This document shows, in pieces, positions 28,307-36,758 of a DNA stretch of 64,000 nucleotides. The stretch lies in contig JAEUGY010000012.1 in NCBI GenBank assembly GCA_016794625.1, positions 1-64,000 on the forward strand, read 5' to 3'. The notes under the pieces were generated by a model. It was not told the DNA's origin, did no database searches, and saw only the letters and a program-made list of their open reading frames with translations. Each line of letters opens with the position of its first letter. The first letter of the stretch is position 1. Source of the stretch: Opitutaceae bacterium. Its GTDB lineage: Bacteria > Verrucomicrobiota > Verrucomicrobiia > Opitutales > Opitutaceae. The position numbers and the translations under genes are program-made.

Positions 28307-31198
28307 GTGAAATCTCTCCTCGCTTTCCTCGCCCTGTTGGTGGCGGCCCTGCCGTCGGCTTCTGCAGCCCCTTCCACGCCCCCGCGTCACCAACTCGTCC
28401 TTGCCACCAACGGAGACGTGGAAGTGATCGCTCCCGACGGCGCGCGGGCCACGTTTGCGCCTCACTTCACCGTCCTGTATTCCGCCACGAATCCGAACCT
28501 GGAAACCCGCTGGGGTCGGTACAAGGACGCCGGACTGCGGAGCGGTGACCAGGGATCCACCTACCACGTCCTCACCTGGGGCAAACCCTCCACCGCGGTC
28601 CGCTCCACCGCCCATGTCGCCGACGGGTACGATCCCGAGGCGGACCGGTTTTATGGACGGGACCGTTCGCCCAATCTCTTCACGGCGGGTCAGGCGACGC
28701 CCCTCCGCGCCCAGGGCTCCCATCAGGAGGGAAACCGCATCCTCTGGACATTCTCCGCGCCCGACGGCGTGACCCTGAAAGCGGTGCTGTTCGTGCCGGA
28801 GAGCGGGGGTGAACCTCAGATGGACCTGCAGGCCCAGGTGAATCGCGCGGGATGGTACTCGTTTGGATACACCGGCGCGCCGGCCTGCACCACCGCCGCG
28901 CTGACCGAGGTCTGGCAGCCCTTTCTCTACACCGAGCGCCGGTTTCCCGAAGGCCCCTATCTTGAGGCGTCGGGGCGGTGTCCGCTCCCCACGACGCTCG
29001 TCACCACGGGCGGAACCACCCTCGGGGTGATGGCGGATCCGGCGGAGCTCCCTTTCCAGCCCATGCCCACCCTGGCCAACTCCCGCTTCGGCGTGGCGGT
29101 GCGCAATCCGGCCGGCGAGGCGCAGCCGATGCTGTTCGCCCCGATTCTCGGGGGCCTGGGATCCAAGCTCGCGGCCGGCGACACCTTCACGTTCTCCCAT
29201 CGTTTCATCGTCACCCGACGTTCCATCGACGAGACCCAGGAGCACCTCGCCCGCACCGCTTTTGGGTTTGCCGATGTGCGTCACAACATCCTCGGCTCGC
29301 TCAACGCCACGTTCGAGCGCTTGCTACAGTTTGGCCTCAGTCCCTACGCCAAGTTCAACACCGATCTGCGGGGCTTCTCCTACGACACCGACGTACCCGG
29401 CTCGGTCAAGAATGTCTCGGCGCTTCATCCGCTCTCCCTCGCGATCGTCACCGACAACCAGGAGATTTTCTCCCGGCTCGCGCTCCCTCTCGCCGAGTTC
29501 TTTGTCTCCCGTGAGCGTTTCCTGTTCACCACCGACCCCGCGATCAAGGGACAGTCCGTCTCCTCGCGTCTGGGCGGCCTGGGAGCCCCCCTGGCCGACT
29601 TCGCCGCCCTGCATGAACTCGCGGGAGGACGCACACCCTTCTTCCGCCAGTCGGCCGTATCGCTTTTCGGAAAAAACCGGGTCCTGAATCTCGATTCGCA
29701 GCTCCGCGGCGACTTCTGGGCCAACTCGCTTGCCCTCTATCGGGCCACCGGAGAAGCCAAGTGGCTGGAGCGCGCCCGGCGCGATGCCGACGACTACCTG
29801 CGACGCCGGGTGGACACGAGCCAGACGAACTTTGAAGACCCCGACTCCCGGGGACTGTTCTTCTGGACCTCGTTCAGCCCGCAATGGATCGAACTGCTCG
29901 AGCTCTTTGAAGAGACCGGCGACCGACGTTACCTGGAGGCCGCGCGCAAGGGCGCCCGCAACTACACTCGCTACATCTGGTACGCTCCGCGGATTCCCGA
30001 AACCTCCATCACGGTCAACGAGGGCGGCTTTGCCCCCAACTACCGAACCGGACCGAAATTCCCTCGCGTGCCCCTGGCCGAGGAAACGGTGCCCGCCTGG
30101 CAGGTGTCCGAGATCGGACTGACCCCCGAATCCTCGGGCACCAGCCGGGGACATCGTGGCATTCTCTTTGCCAGTTATGCTCCCTGGATGCTGCGCATCG
30201 CGGCGCTGACCGGCGACCGGTTTCTCCACGACACGGCCCGATCGGCCGTCATTGGCCGCTACACAAGCTTTCCCGGCTATCACCTCAACACCGCGCGAAC
30301 GACCGCCTACCAGAAGCCCGATTTCGCTGAAAAGCCCAAGGACGTGCTGAACGCGATGACCTCCATCCACTACAACCACATCTGGCCGTTCATCTCGTTG
30401 ATGCTCGACTACCTGGTTTCCGACGTCGTGGCGAAGTCAGGGGGAGCCGTGTCGTTCCCGAGTCGTTACAGCGAGTCCTACGGCTATCTTCAGCAGAAGG
30501 TCTACGGGGACCGTCCCGGGCAGGTGTACGACGTCAAGGGACTGCACCTCTGGATGCCACGCGGAGTGGTGGAGGTGAGCCACCCGGAGTTGAACTATGT
30601 GGTCGCGCGGGGTGACGGTCGCCTCGCGGTGGTCCTGACCAATCAATCCAAGTCCGCAGTCACAAGTCAGGTCCGCCTCAATCCGGCCCTGATCGGACTG
30701 CCCGGAAGTGGCTCCTCGGCCTCGCTCAGCCTGTGGCAAGAGGGCGTCCGGCAAAACCAGTCCCCTCGTCTGAATGGAGAGGGTCGTTTCGAGGTCACGG
30801 TGGGCGCCGAAGGCATCACCGCCGTGGTCATCACCGGTGTGACCCCCAAGGTCGGATTTCAGGCGAAGGCGCTCGCCCGTGACGCCAAGCCGCTCCCTGA
30901 GCACGGCAGCGTGGTCGACCTCGGATTCCGCGGCGGTCGCGCGGTCGCAATGCGATTCGGCGCCGGTGATCTCACCAGCATCTACGCCTACCTGCCCGAC
31001 TTTGACCGCGAACTCGCCAGCTGCACGTTTCACTACCGCCAGGGCGGAGGAACCTATTTGACCATCGTCGACACCTCCTTCCCCTTCGACACCACGCTTC
31101 CGGTCAGCGGCACCGCGCCGGTCGAGGTCTTTGTCGAGGTGCAGTTGAAGCAGGGCGCAAAGGAAACGTCACCCGTTGCCCGCGTCCTTCTCGAGTAG
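28307..31198 (+). CDS. DUF5695-like secreted protein (copy 3)
   Basis: 963 residues starting at GTG 28307, which gives a compact signal peptide (VKSLLAFLALLVAALPSASA). An earlier GTG at 28238 would add 23 residues and bury the signal. It shares all the family blocks: GWYSFGYTGAPACTTAALTEVWQPFLYTERRFP, FAPILGGLGSKLAAGD, LRGFSYDTDVPGSVKNVSAL, TVPAWQVSEIGLTPESSG, APWMLRIAALTGDRFLHD and YNHIWPFISLMLDYLVSD. It is closest to copy 1, and both keep a DVPGSVKNVSALxPL segment that copy 2 lacks. Activity is unknown; the predicted toroid core suggests a glycan-active enzyme. It runs convergent with the Gfo/Idh operon. Confidence 0.82.
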   Translation: MKSLLAFLALLVAALPSASAAPSTPPRHQLVLATNGDVEVIAPDGARATFAPHFTVLYSATNPNLETRWGRYKDAGLRSGDQGSTYHVLTWGKPSTAVRSTAHVADGYDPEADRFYGRDRSPNLFTAGQATPLRAQGSHQEGNRILWTFSAPDGVTLKAVLFVPESGGEPQMDLQAQVNRAGWYSFGYTGAPACTTAALTEVWQPFLYTERRFPEGPYLEASGRCPLPTTLVTTGGTTLGVMADPAELPFQPMPTLANSRFGVAVRNPAGEAQPMLFAPILGGLGSKLAAGDTFTFSHRFIVTRRSIDETQEHLARTAFGFADVRHNILGSLNATFERLLQFGLSPYAKFNTDLRGFSYDTDVPGSVKNVSALHPLSLAIVTDNQEIFSRLALPLAEFFVSRERFLFTTDPAIKGQSVSSRLGGLGAPLADFAALHELAGGRTPFFRQSAVSLFGKNRVLNLDSQLRGDFWANSLALYRATGEAKWLERARRDADDYLRRRVDTSQTNFEDPDSRGLFFWTSFSPQWIELLELFEETGDRRYLEAARKGARNYTRYIWYAPRIPETSITVNEGGFAPNYRTGPKFPRVPLAEETVPAWQVSEIGLTPESSGTSRGHRGILFASYAPWMLRIAALTGDRFLHDTARSAVIGRYTSFPGYHLNTARTTAYQKPDFAEKPKDVLNAMTSIHYNHIWPFISLMLDYLVSDVVAKSGGAVSFPSRYSESYGYLQQKVYGDRPGQVYDVKGLHLWMPRGVVEVSHPELNYVVARGDGRLAVVLTNQSKSAVTSQVRLNPALIGLPGSGSSASLSLWQEGVRQNQSPRLNGEGRFEVTVGAEGITAVVITGVTPKVGFQAKALARDAKPLPEHGSVVDLGFRGGRAVAMRFGAGDLTSIYAYLPDFDRELASCTFHYRQGGGTYLTIVDTSFPFDTTLPVSGTAPVEVFVEVQLKQGAKETSPVARVLLE

Positions 31199-31200
31199 CG

Positions 31201-31226
31201 GCCGCGGGCGAGCCTGGCCCCGCGGC
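31201..31226. terminator. stem-loop between convergent DUF5695-like gene 3 and Gfo/Idh operon
   Basis: An 8-bp perfect stem (GCCGCGGG/CCCGCGGC) with a 10-nt loop lies 3 nt after the DUF5695-like stop codon. It could act in both directions; no T-run. Confidence 0.4.
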
Positions 31227-31262
31227 ATCGGACAGACCAGCCTCGGACCAGGCGCGACCCGC

Positions 31263-32636
31263 TTACGATTTCCAGACGGAGTCCCCGTAGCGCCAGCCCC
31301 GTCGGGCCGGCTCGCGCACCAGTGGCTCCAAGCCACGCACGTTGGTGACCCGCATGGCCGGTGCATCCCACTCGATGTCCCGGTTCGTTCGTTGGGCCAG
31401 CACGCCAAGCAACGCCACCTCGGTCAATTCCGCGGCGTAGTCGAAGTTCGACCCCGGGGCCGGCCCTTCGCCCTTGATCGCACGGATCCACTCTTGGAAG
31501 GGACCGCCTTGGATCCGAGGGATGGTTTTGGCCGGGGGGTTTCGGCGAAAGGCCTCCCACTCCGACTCCGGGAGAAGCAGCCGAGGGCTGTCCGGACGGG
31601 ATCCGGTCATCAATGTGCACTTGGAACCCACCATGATCATGCCTCCGCCGGGCCAGGGCTGGGAGCGATTCCAGTCGAGCGGAACCGGCGGTCGCTGTCC
31701 ACCGTCGTACCAATGCAGCGTCACCGGAGGACGTTCACCTCGTGCGGCAAACTCGAACTTGAGGTGCGAGGAGCGGTGGGAGAACCCCGCCGCAATCGGC
31801 TCCAGATTGACCACGGATACGCGCGTTGGCTGACCCAATCCAAGGGCCCAATACGGGGCATCGAGGGTGTGACAGGCCCAGTCGCCCAGGATGCTGGTGC
31901 CAAAATCCCACCAACCGCGCCAGAGCAGCGGAACGTACTCCGTGCTGAAGGGCCGGGGCTTGGCGGGTCCGAGCCACAGGTCCCAATCCAGGGTCCGCGG
32001 CACCGCGCTGGTTGGGGGAGGAAACTGCCCCGGCATGCGGAAATAGACGGCCTTGGCAAAGTCGGGGCCGCTCAACCACGCATGGACCTCTCTGACCTCG
32101 CCCAGGGTGCCCGCCTCGTACCACTCCTTGATCAGCCGGATGCCCTCGGTCGCGTGGCCTTGATTGCCCATCTGCGTGACGACCTTGTAGCGATGGGCCG
32201 CTCGCCGCAGCGTCCGCGCCTGCCAGATGTCGTGCGTCAGGGGCTTCTGCACATAGACGTGTTTGCCCATTTCCATGGCAAGCATCGCCGCGGCAAAGTG
32301 CGTGTGATCCGGCGTGGAGACGACCACGGCATCAATCTCGCGGTGCAGGGTCTCCAGCATGACTCGAAAGTCCCGGAAACGAGGAACACCGGGGTGCTTG
32401 GCATGACCCGCCGCCGCACGCGCCTCGTCGACATCGCAAAAAGCCACATAGTTTTCACCGTCACAGCCCGAGAGGGCGGAACCCCCAATCCCGCCTACGC
32501 CGATGAACGCGAGATTCAGTTTCCGTCCCGCCGGCCGGCCACTCTGGGCGATCGAGACGCGCGGCAGCGCCCAGCACGCGGCGGCGGCCAGTCCGGACTT
32601 GATCACAGCACGACGGGTCAGGGCAGGATGTTTCAT
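31263..32636 (-). CDS. Tat-exported Gfo/Idh/MocA family oxidoreductase
   Basis: 457 residues with a twin-arginine leader (LTRRAVIKSGLAAAACWALP). The Rossmann motif is NLAFIGVGGIGGSAL. HVYVQKPLTHD is the EKP-type motif with Gln in place of Glu, as in several secreted members. QMGNQGHATEGIRLIKEWYEAG and LDWDLWLGPA are family blocks. It likely oxidises a sugar or glycoside in the periplasm. It is the last gene of a three-gene operon. Its ATG overlaps the stop of the TIM-barrel gene by 4 bp (ATGA), so translation is coupled. The pairing of a dehydrogenase with a TIM-barrel protein fits oxidation followed by isomerisation or elimination. Confidence 0.92.
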   Translation of the reverse strand: MKHPALTRRAVIKSGLAAAACWALPRVSIAQSGRPAGRKLNLAFIGVGGIGGSALSGCDGENYVAFCDVDEARAAAGHAKHPGVPRFRDFRVMLETLHREIDAVVVSTPDHTHFAAAMLAMEMGKHVYVQKPLTHDIWQARTLRRAAHRYKVVTQMGNQGHATEGIRLIKEWYEAGTLGEVREVHAWLSGPDFAKAVYFRMPGQFPPPTSAVPRTLDWDLWLGPAKPRPFSTEYVPLLWRGWWDFGTSILGDWACHTLDAPYWALGLGQPTRVSVVNLEPIAAGFSHRSSHLKFEFAARGERPPVTLHWYDGGQRPPVPLDWNRSQPWPGGGMIMVGSKCTLMTGSRPDSPRLLLPESEWEAFRRNPPAKTIPRIQGGPFQEWIRAIKGEGPAPGSNFDYAAELTEVALLGVLAQRTNRDIEWDAPAMRVTNVRGLEPLVREPARRGWRYGDSVWKS

Positions 32637-33544
32637 CGCGAACGATTCTCGGTGAGCTGGCTACGGATGAAGGCGGCGCACTGGGCGACTTCAGTCAAAT
32701 TGTGCCCGGGATTTGATTCGTACTCAATCACGTACCAACCGTGGAACGCATGGCGCTTCAATTCGTCCATGATCCCCGCCACCTCGAGCACCCCGGTTCC
32801 CAACACCTGATCCGGCGTGCGCCGCCCGATGACCGCGCGGTCCTTCAGGTGGACCGACTTGATGCGGTCCGCCAGGAGCTTCACCGCCTCCAGCGGCACC
32901 ACATTCGAGGTCGCATAGTGACCGGTGTCCGCACACACGCCTATCCGCGGATCGCGACCCGCGAGGAGTTGCTTCATGAAGGCCGGATCCGAATTTCGAT
33001 ATCCCGGCCGCTGCGGATTCGGCGGGTGATTGTGAAACGCAACCGTGAGATCATAGTCGCCGATGATCCGCTCAATGGTGTCGATCGCATCGACCGAATC
33101 CGTGCCGATGTTCGAAGCGCCGAGCTCTTTCGCGATTTGGAAAAATGCGCGCGCCTTCTGCTCATCGCGAGGCACGGCTCCCATGCAGCTGACAATCCGC
33201 ACCCCATGCCGGTCCAGGTGCTTGCGCAGGCGTTCGCGCTGCGCCTCGTTCAGCAGATAGATCCGGGTCGGGTCGTCCGGACTCAACGGCAGGTTGGTGT
33301 AGGTCTCAATCGCGGTGATTCCACACTGCGCGGCGCGCTCCACGGCTTCAAACAGCGTCACGTTCCGAAACGTGTAGGCTGAACAGACCACGCCGGGCTG
33401 ACCGGAGCCCGGCTCAGCGCGGCGCAGGTCGGCCGCAGCCGGCGGGTTCGCCGTCGCTCCCACCGCCAGCAAGCCGAAGGCGGCCGCGGCCCACCGGCGG
33501 AGGAGCGGCGCCCACGTCGCGCCGAGACTCGCGACGGCGCTCAC
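32633..33544 (-). CDS. exported TIM-barrel sugar isomerase/epimerase or 3-keto-glycoside lyase-like protein
   Basis: 303 residues from a GTG start at 33544 that overlaps the stop of the GH106-like gene by 4 bp (GTGA). The 12-residue longer ATG start at 33580 would overlap by 40 bp. A hydrophobic leader is present (WAAAAFGLLAVGATA), so it is likely exported, unlike classic cytoplasmic isomerases. The xylose-isomerase-like TIM barrel shows AAQCGITAIETYTN, VAFHNHP, VCADTGHYA, SVHLKDRA and VIEYES, which supply the usual His/Asp/Glu metal site. It probably acts on a keto-sugar made by the coupled Gfo/Idh protein. Either an isomerase or a 3-keto-glycoside eliminase would fit. Confidence 0.88.
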   Translation of the reverse strand: MSAVASLGATWAPLLRRWAAAAFGLLAVGATANPPAAADLRRAEPGSGQPGVVCSAYTFRNVTLFEAVERAAQCGITAIETYTNLPLSPDDPTRIYLLNEAQRERLRKHLDRHGVRIVSCMGAVPRDEQKARAFFQIAKELGASNIGTDSVDAIDTIERIIGDYDLTVAFHNHPPNPQRPGYRNSDPAFMKQLLAGRDPRIGVCADTGHYATSNVVPLEAVKLLADRIKSVHLKDRAVIGRRTPDQVLGTGVLEVAGIMDELKRHAFHGWYVIEYESNPGHNLTEVAQCAAFIRSQLTENRSR

Positions 33545-36500
33545 GGCTTTCCTGTCTCCACCCGCAGTCGCTGATACCACTCCAGACGCACGGGACCCAG
33601 CAGGCCGGCGGGGACTAACGGTGAATCCGCCTGGTAGTGTTTCCAGGTGCTGAAGCTGACCCGCTGGCGCTCATTCCGCTTCGCCGGGTCGTACAGCCAG
33701 GCCGGCAATTCCAGGAGGCGTCCGTCGGTGAACTTGCTCTTGCCCGGCTCCTGGTAGGCAAAACCTGCGGGGATGGCCTCATCCCCGATCAGGCGGTTGA
33801 TCCAGCGGTTGGCTACGCGGACCTCCAGGGTGTTGTTTCCGGCGCGAAGGTGCGCGGTGATGTCGGCGCGAAACGGGGTTTTCCAAAGGACGCCAACCTC
33901 CCGTCCATTCACGGCCACGCGGGCAATGTCGGCCACCCGGCCCAGATCCAACACCGCCACCTGGCCGGGCTGCACCGAACTTACGTTCCACTGGGTCCGA
34001 TACACCGCCGTACCGGAGTAGAAACGAATCCCCGGATCGGCGTGTTCCGACCAGGACGTCAAGTGCTCCCATCGTGCCTCCGGCGGAGCTCCACGACCGT
34101 CGGTGAACGCGACCGTCCAGGGACCGGACAGCGTCTGCGTCTGCGGCACCGGGGACGATCGCACGGTCCGAACGGTGCCATCCGACAGGGTGACGCGGAC
34201 GTTGTCCGCCTGCGTCAAAAGCGATCCGTTCTTGAACTCGAGACTCACCGGATCCGCCCCCGTCACCCAGCGCGACGGTTGGGGACGGCGGAAGACGACA
34301 AACGTCGATCCCCATGGCTCCAGATCCACCGGCACTGCAACTCCGGTCGGCGTGGGCGCATAAATCGGCGCCGGCGCGTGCGCCCCAGTCACGGCATCCC
34401 AGATCTCAGGCAGTCGCCCCGTCTGGCGAAACTCCAGGCGAAGGCGCCGTGCCTGTTCCGAATAATTGAAGACAAAGTAGAGATCGGCATCCGGAAGCTG
34501 GCGGTGAAGGAAGCGTACCGCATCCCCAGGGGCGTCCCACCGCAGATCAGGCTCGACTCCCTCCGCCCGAAGCACGTCGACCGGCTTGAGGCCCGCGTAG
34601 ACCTTGCCCCGGCCCACCGGCTTGGCCTTGCCGGCCACGCGTCCTCCCCAGAGCACGGCGACCAGGCGGTCAAACTCCGCGCGTTTTTCCCAGTCCTTCA
34701 GGCCGGCTGGGGCCACCGGCGGTTCCCCGGCGAGGGTGGCCCCGGATTCCACCAGCTGAAGCAGGTGACGCAGGGTGGAGAGCTCGGCCACCCAGCCTTT
34801 CGCGGTGGAGGCCTCCGGGGTCACCAGCAAACGGAAACGCAGCCCGGAGGGATGGACCAGCGCTCCCTCGTGCACCGTCAACTCCCGCAGCGCGGAGGGA
34901 GACGCGACCTCGTAGTCGTAGCCGGGAAGGGAGTCCGCCACCTTCGCCGGCAGTCCATAACCCAGGTCCTCGTCCACCAGAAGACAGACATCGGCGACGG
35001 TGCGTCCCTGCTGCAGCAGGAACTGACTGCGGCCGAGATAACTCATCCAAGCCTCGGCATAGGGCCACCAGGTGTTGAGCCGGCCAAAGTGAACGCCATA
35101 ACGTCCCAGCGCAAAGCCCGGAGCGGCCTCCGTCACCGGTTGATGCGTGAAACTGTGCAGCGCGAACCGGTTCAATCCGAGACTGAAGGCGTAGTCGCCG
35201 GATCGCTTCAAGGTGCCCGGCGTATTCTGGAAACGGCCGTTCTCGGGCGTGGACGTGAACGCCTCGGCGGCCACCACCTCGCGTCCCTGAAAGTGGGCCG
35301 AAGAGGTCGACATCTTGATGCGCGAAGCGCGGCCGGCGGCATCCGGCGTCCAAAACTCATTCATGGGCACATCGACGTGCCGGTTCGCCGACATCGGATT
35401 GATCGGTCCACCCTGGGACTCGGAGTAAATCTTTACGCCGTGTTTCGCTGCCAGCCGGTGCATGGTGCCGTAGTAGTTTTCCGCGATCAATTCATCGATC
35501 ACCTGCCGGAAATCCCAGAGTACCGCCTCGGCCTGCGCGGTGGAGCCGACGACATGCCCGGCCATGAGCGGAAGCCACGGGATCAGGTCATAGCCCTTCA
35601 GCGCCTTGAACTGCTCCGGGAACGTGGCAGTCCAGTTTTGGAAACCCCCTTCGAAGCTGTCGAACAGCAGTCCATTGAAGGTACTCCCCGCCAGCGGGCC
35701 CGCCTCCCGGAGCAGGCGGCCCAGAGCCTGCTCAAACTGAAAGGTCACTTCAGCGGCATCGAGCTTGTCGATCTCCAGCCCGTGTCCCTCGGGCACCGCG
35801 GGATGGTTGGTCTTGCCGGTCGTGGTGTAGCCGAAGCGCAGCACGATCCACTCCCCCGGCGGCAACGTGGCGCGAACCCGGCCCTCGCGGTCTAGACGCG
35901 AGGTCAGATTGATCACCTGCTCGAGCGGAATGCCGGGACGGTCCGCCATCCCCGCACGTGTGATTGGCTTGCTCTCCCAACCGATCTTGCGACCCAGGTC
36001 GCCGATGCGCTCGGTCGTCGCCGGCACCGCCAGCACGGCAATCTCCCGATAGAATTTGTCCTTCGGCACGCCCCGCCCGCTGTAGAACGGCTTCAGGTCC
36101 GGGAGCGGAAGGAGCCGGTCCAACGCGGCGCCGCCCGTGACCGGCGTCTCGGTCCAGACCAGGCGCTTCATCGAGCGCTCGGGTGTGACCCAGGGACCTC
36201 CGCTGGCGGACCAGCCCGGCGTATTCATGATGTGAAACTCCAGCCCGAGTGCAGCCGCCTTCCGCATGGCGAACCGCACATGCTCGTGCCACGAATCCGT
36301 GCCGTAGCGCACCGGGCCGGGAGGCAGGTAGATCTCAACGTCGAACAGCTGGACGCCACCCATTCCCGCCTTCGCCGCAGCCTCCAGATCGGCGGCAATG
36401 CCCTCCTGGGTGACGTTGCCATTGATCCAGTGCCACCACCCGAGAGGACGGGCCGCCACCGGAGGCGACGCGAAGCCGGCTTCCAGTCCCTGCGCGTGAA

Positions 36501-36558
36501 GCGTTGGCCACGCAGAACCGACCACGACGAGAACAACGAGGAGGCGAATCAGATGCAT
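33541..36558 (-). CDS. GH106-like glycosyl hydrolase (alpha-L-rhamnosidase type)
   Basis: 1005 residues with a signal peptide (MHLIRLLVVLVVVGSAWPTLHA). The N-terminal block FASPPVAARPLGWWHWINGNVTQEGIAADLEAAAKAGMGGVQLFDV is typical of the GH106 rhamnosidase-type family. Other family features are FHIMNTPGWSASGGPWVTPE, LRFGYTTTGKTNHPA, LLFDSFEGGFQNWTATF and KIYSESQGGPINPMS. The C-terminal part (VAVNGREVGVLWKTPFRADITAHLRAGNNTLEVRVANRWINRLIGD) is a GH2-type sugar-binding jelly roll. It would release terminal alpha-L-rhamnose in the periplasm; other specificity is possible. First gene of a coupled operon with the TIM-barrel and Gfo/Idh genes. Divergent from the LacI-type regulator across 200 bp with two operator-like sites. 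Confidence 0.9.
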   Translation of the reverse strand: MHLIRLLVVLVVVGSAWPTLHAQGLEAGFASPPVAARPLGWWHWINGNVTQEGIAADLEAAAKAGMGGVQLFDVEIYLPPGPVRYGTDSWHEHVRFAMRKAAALGLEFHIMNTPGWSASGGPWVTPERSMKRLVWTETPVTGGAALDRLLPLPDLKPFYSGRGVPKDKFYREIAVLAVPATTERIGDLGRKIGWESKPITRAGMADRPGIPLEQVINLTSRLDREGRVRATLPPGEWIVLRFGYTTTGKTNHPAVPEGHGLEIDKLDAAEVTFQFEQALGRLLREAGPLAGSTFNGLLFDSFEGGFQNWTATFPEQFKALKGYDLIPWLPLMAGHVVGSTAQAEAVLWDFRQVIDELIAENYYGTMHRLAAKHGVKIYSESQGGPINPMSANRHVDVPMNEFWTPDAAGRASRIKMSTSSAHFQGREVVAAEAFTSTPENGRFQNTPGTLKRSGDYAFSLGLNRFALHSFTHQPVTEAAPGFALGRYGVHFGRLNTWWPYAEAWMSYLGRSQFLLQQGRTVADVCLLVDEDLGYGLPAKVADSLPGYDYEVASPSALRELTVHEGALVHPSGLRFRLLVTPEASTAKGWVAELSTLRHLLQLVESGATLAGEPPVAPAGLKDWEKRAEFDRLVAVLWGGRVAGKAKPVGRGKVYAGLKPVDVLRAEGVEPDLRWDAPGDAVRFLHRQLPDADLYFVFNYSEQARRLRLEFRQTGRLPEIWDAVTGAHAPAPIYAPTPTGVAVPVDLEPWGSTFVVFRRPQPSRWVTGADPVSLEFKNGSLLTQADNVRVTLSDGTVRTVRSSPVPQTQTLSGPWTVAFTDGRGAPPEARWEHLTSWSEHADPGIRFYSGTAVYRTQWNVSSVQPGQVAVLDLGRVADIARVAVNGREVGVLWKTPFRADITAHLRAGNNTLEVRVANRWINRLIGDEAIPAGFAYQEPGKSKFTDGRLLELPAWLYDPAKRNERQRVSFSTWKHYQADSPLVPAGLLGPVRLEWYQRLRVETGKP

Positions 36559-36666
36559 GAGGGGAAAGCCCCCGGGCGAGGGGCAGAAACGAAAGGATGC
36601 GGAACACGGACAGGGGCGAAGGACCGATTTTCACCCCGTTCCACGAAGGGGAGAAGCCCGCCGTCA

Positions 36667-36680
36667 GTCGACCGTTGAAC
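36667..36680. promoter_or_regulatory. operator-like motif (TCAACGRT family), site 6
   Basis: GTCGACCGTTGAAC; the other strand reads GTTCAACGGTCGAC. Its core 12 bases equal those of site 4. It lies between the GH106-like operon and lacI-type gene. Confidence 0.6.
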
Positions 36681-36715
36681 GGCCACCTTGCTTTCCCGCC
36701 TCTCCGCGGGAGCTT

Positions 36716-36726
36716 TACCGTTGACC
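36716..36726. promoter_or_regulatory. operator-like motif (TCAACGRT family), site 7
   Basis: TACCGTTGACC; the other strand reads GGTCAACGGTA. It lies 33 bp upstream of the start of the LacI-type gene, where it could mediate autoregulation. Confidence 0.5.
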
Positions 36727-36758
36727 TGCGGCCCGGCCCCGTGCTGCGTTGGATCCGC

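Noticed and set aside
33637..35895. 752-codon plus-strand frame opposite the GH106-like gene
   Set aside because: Antisense shadow; low-complexity Arg/Gly/His-rich translation without domains.
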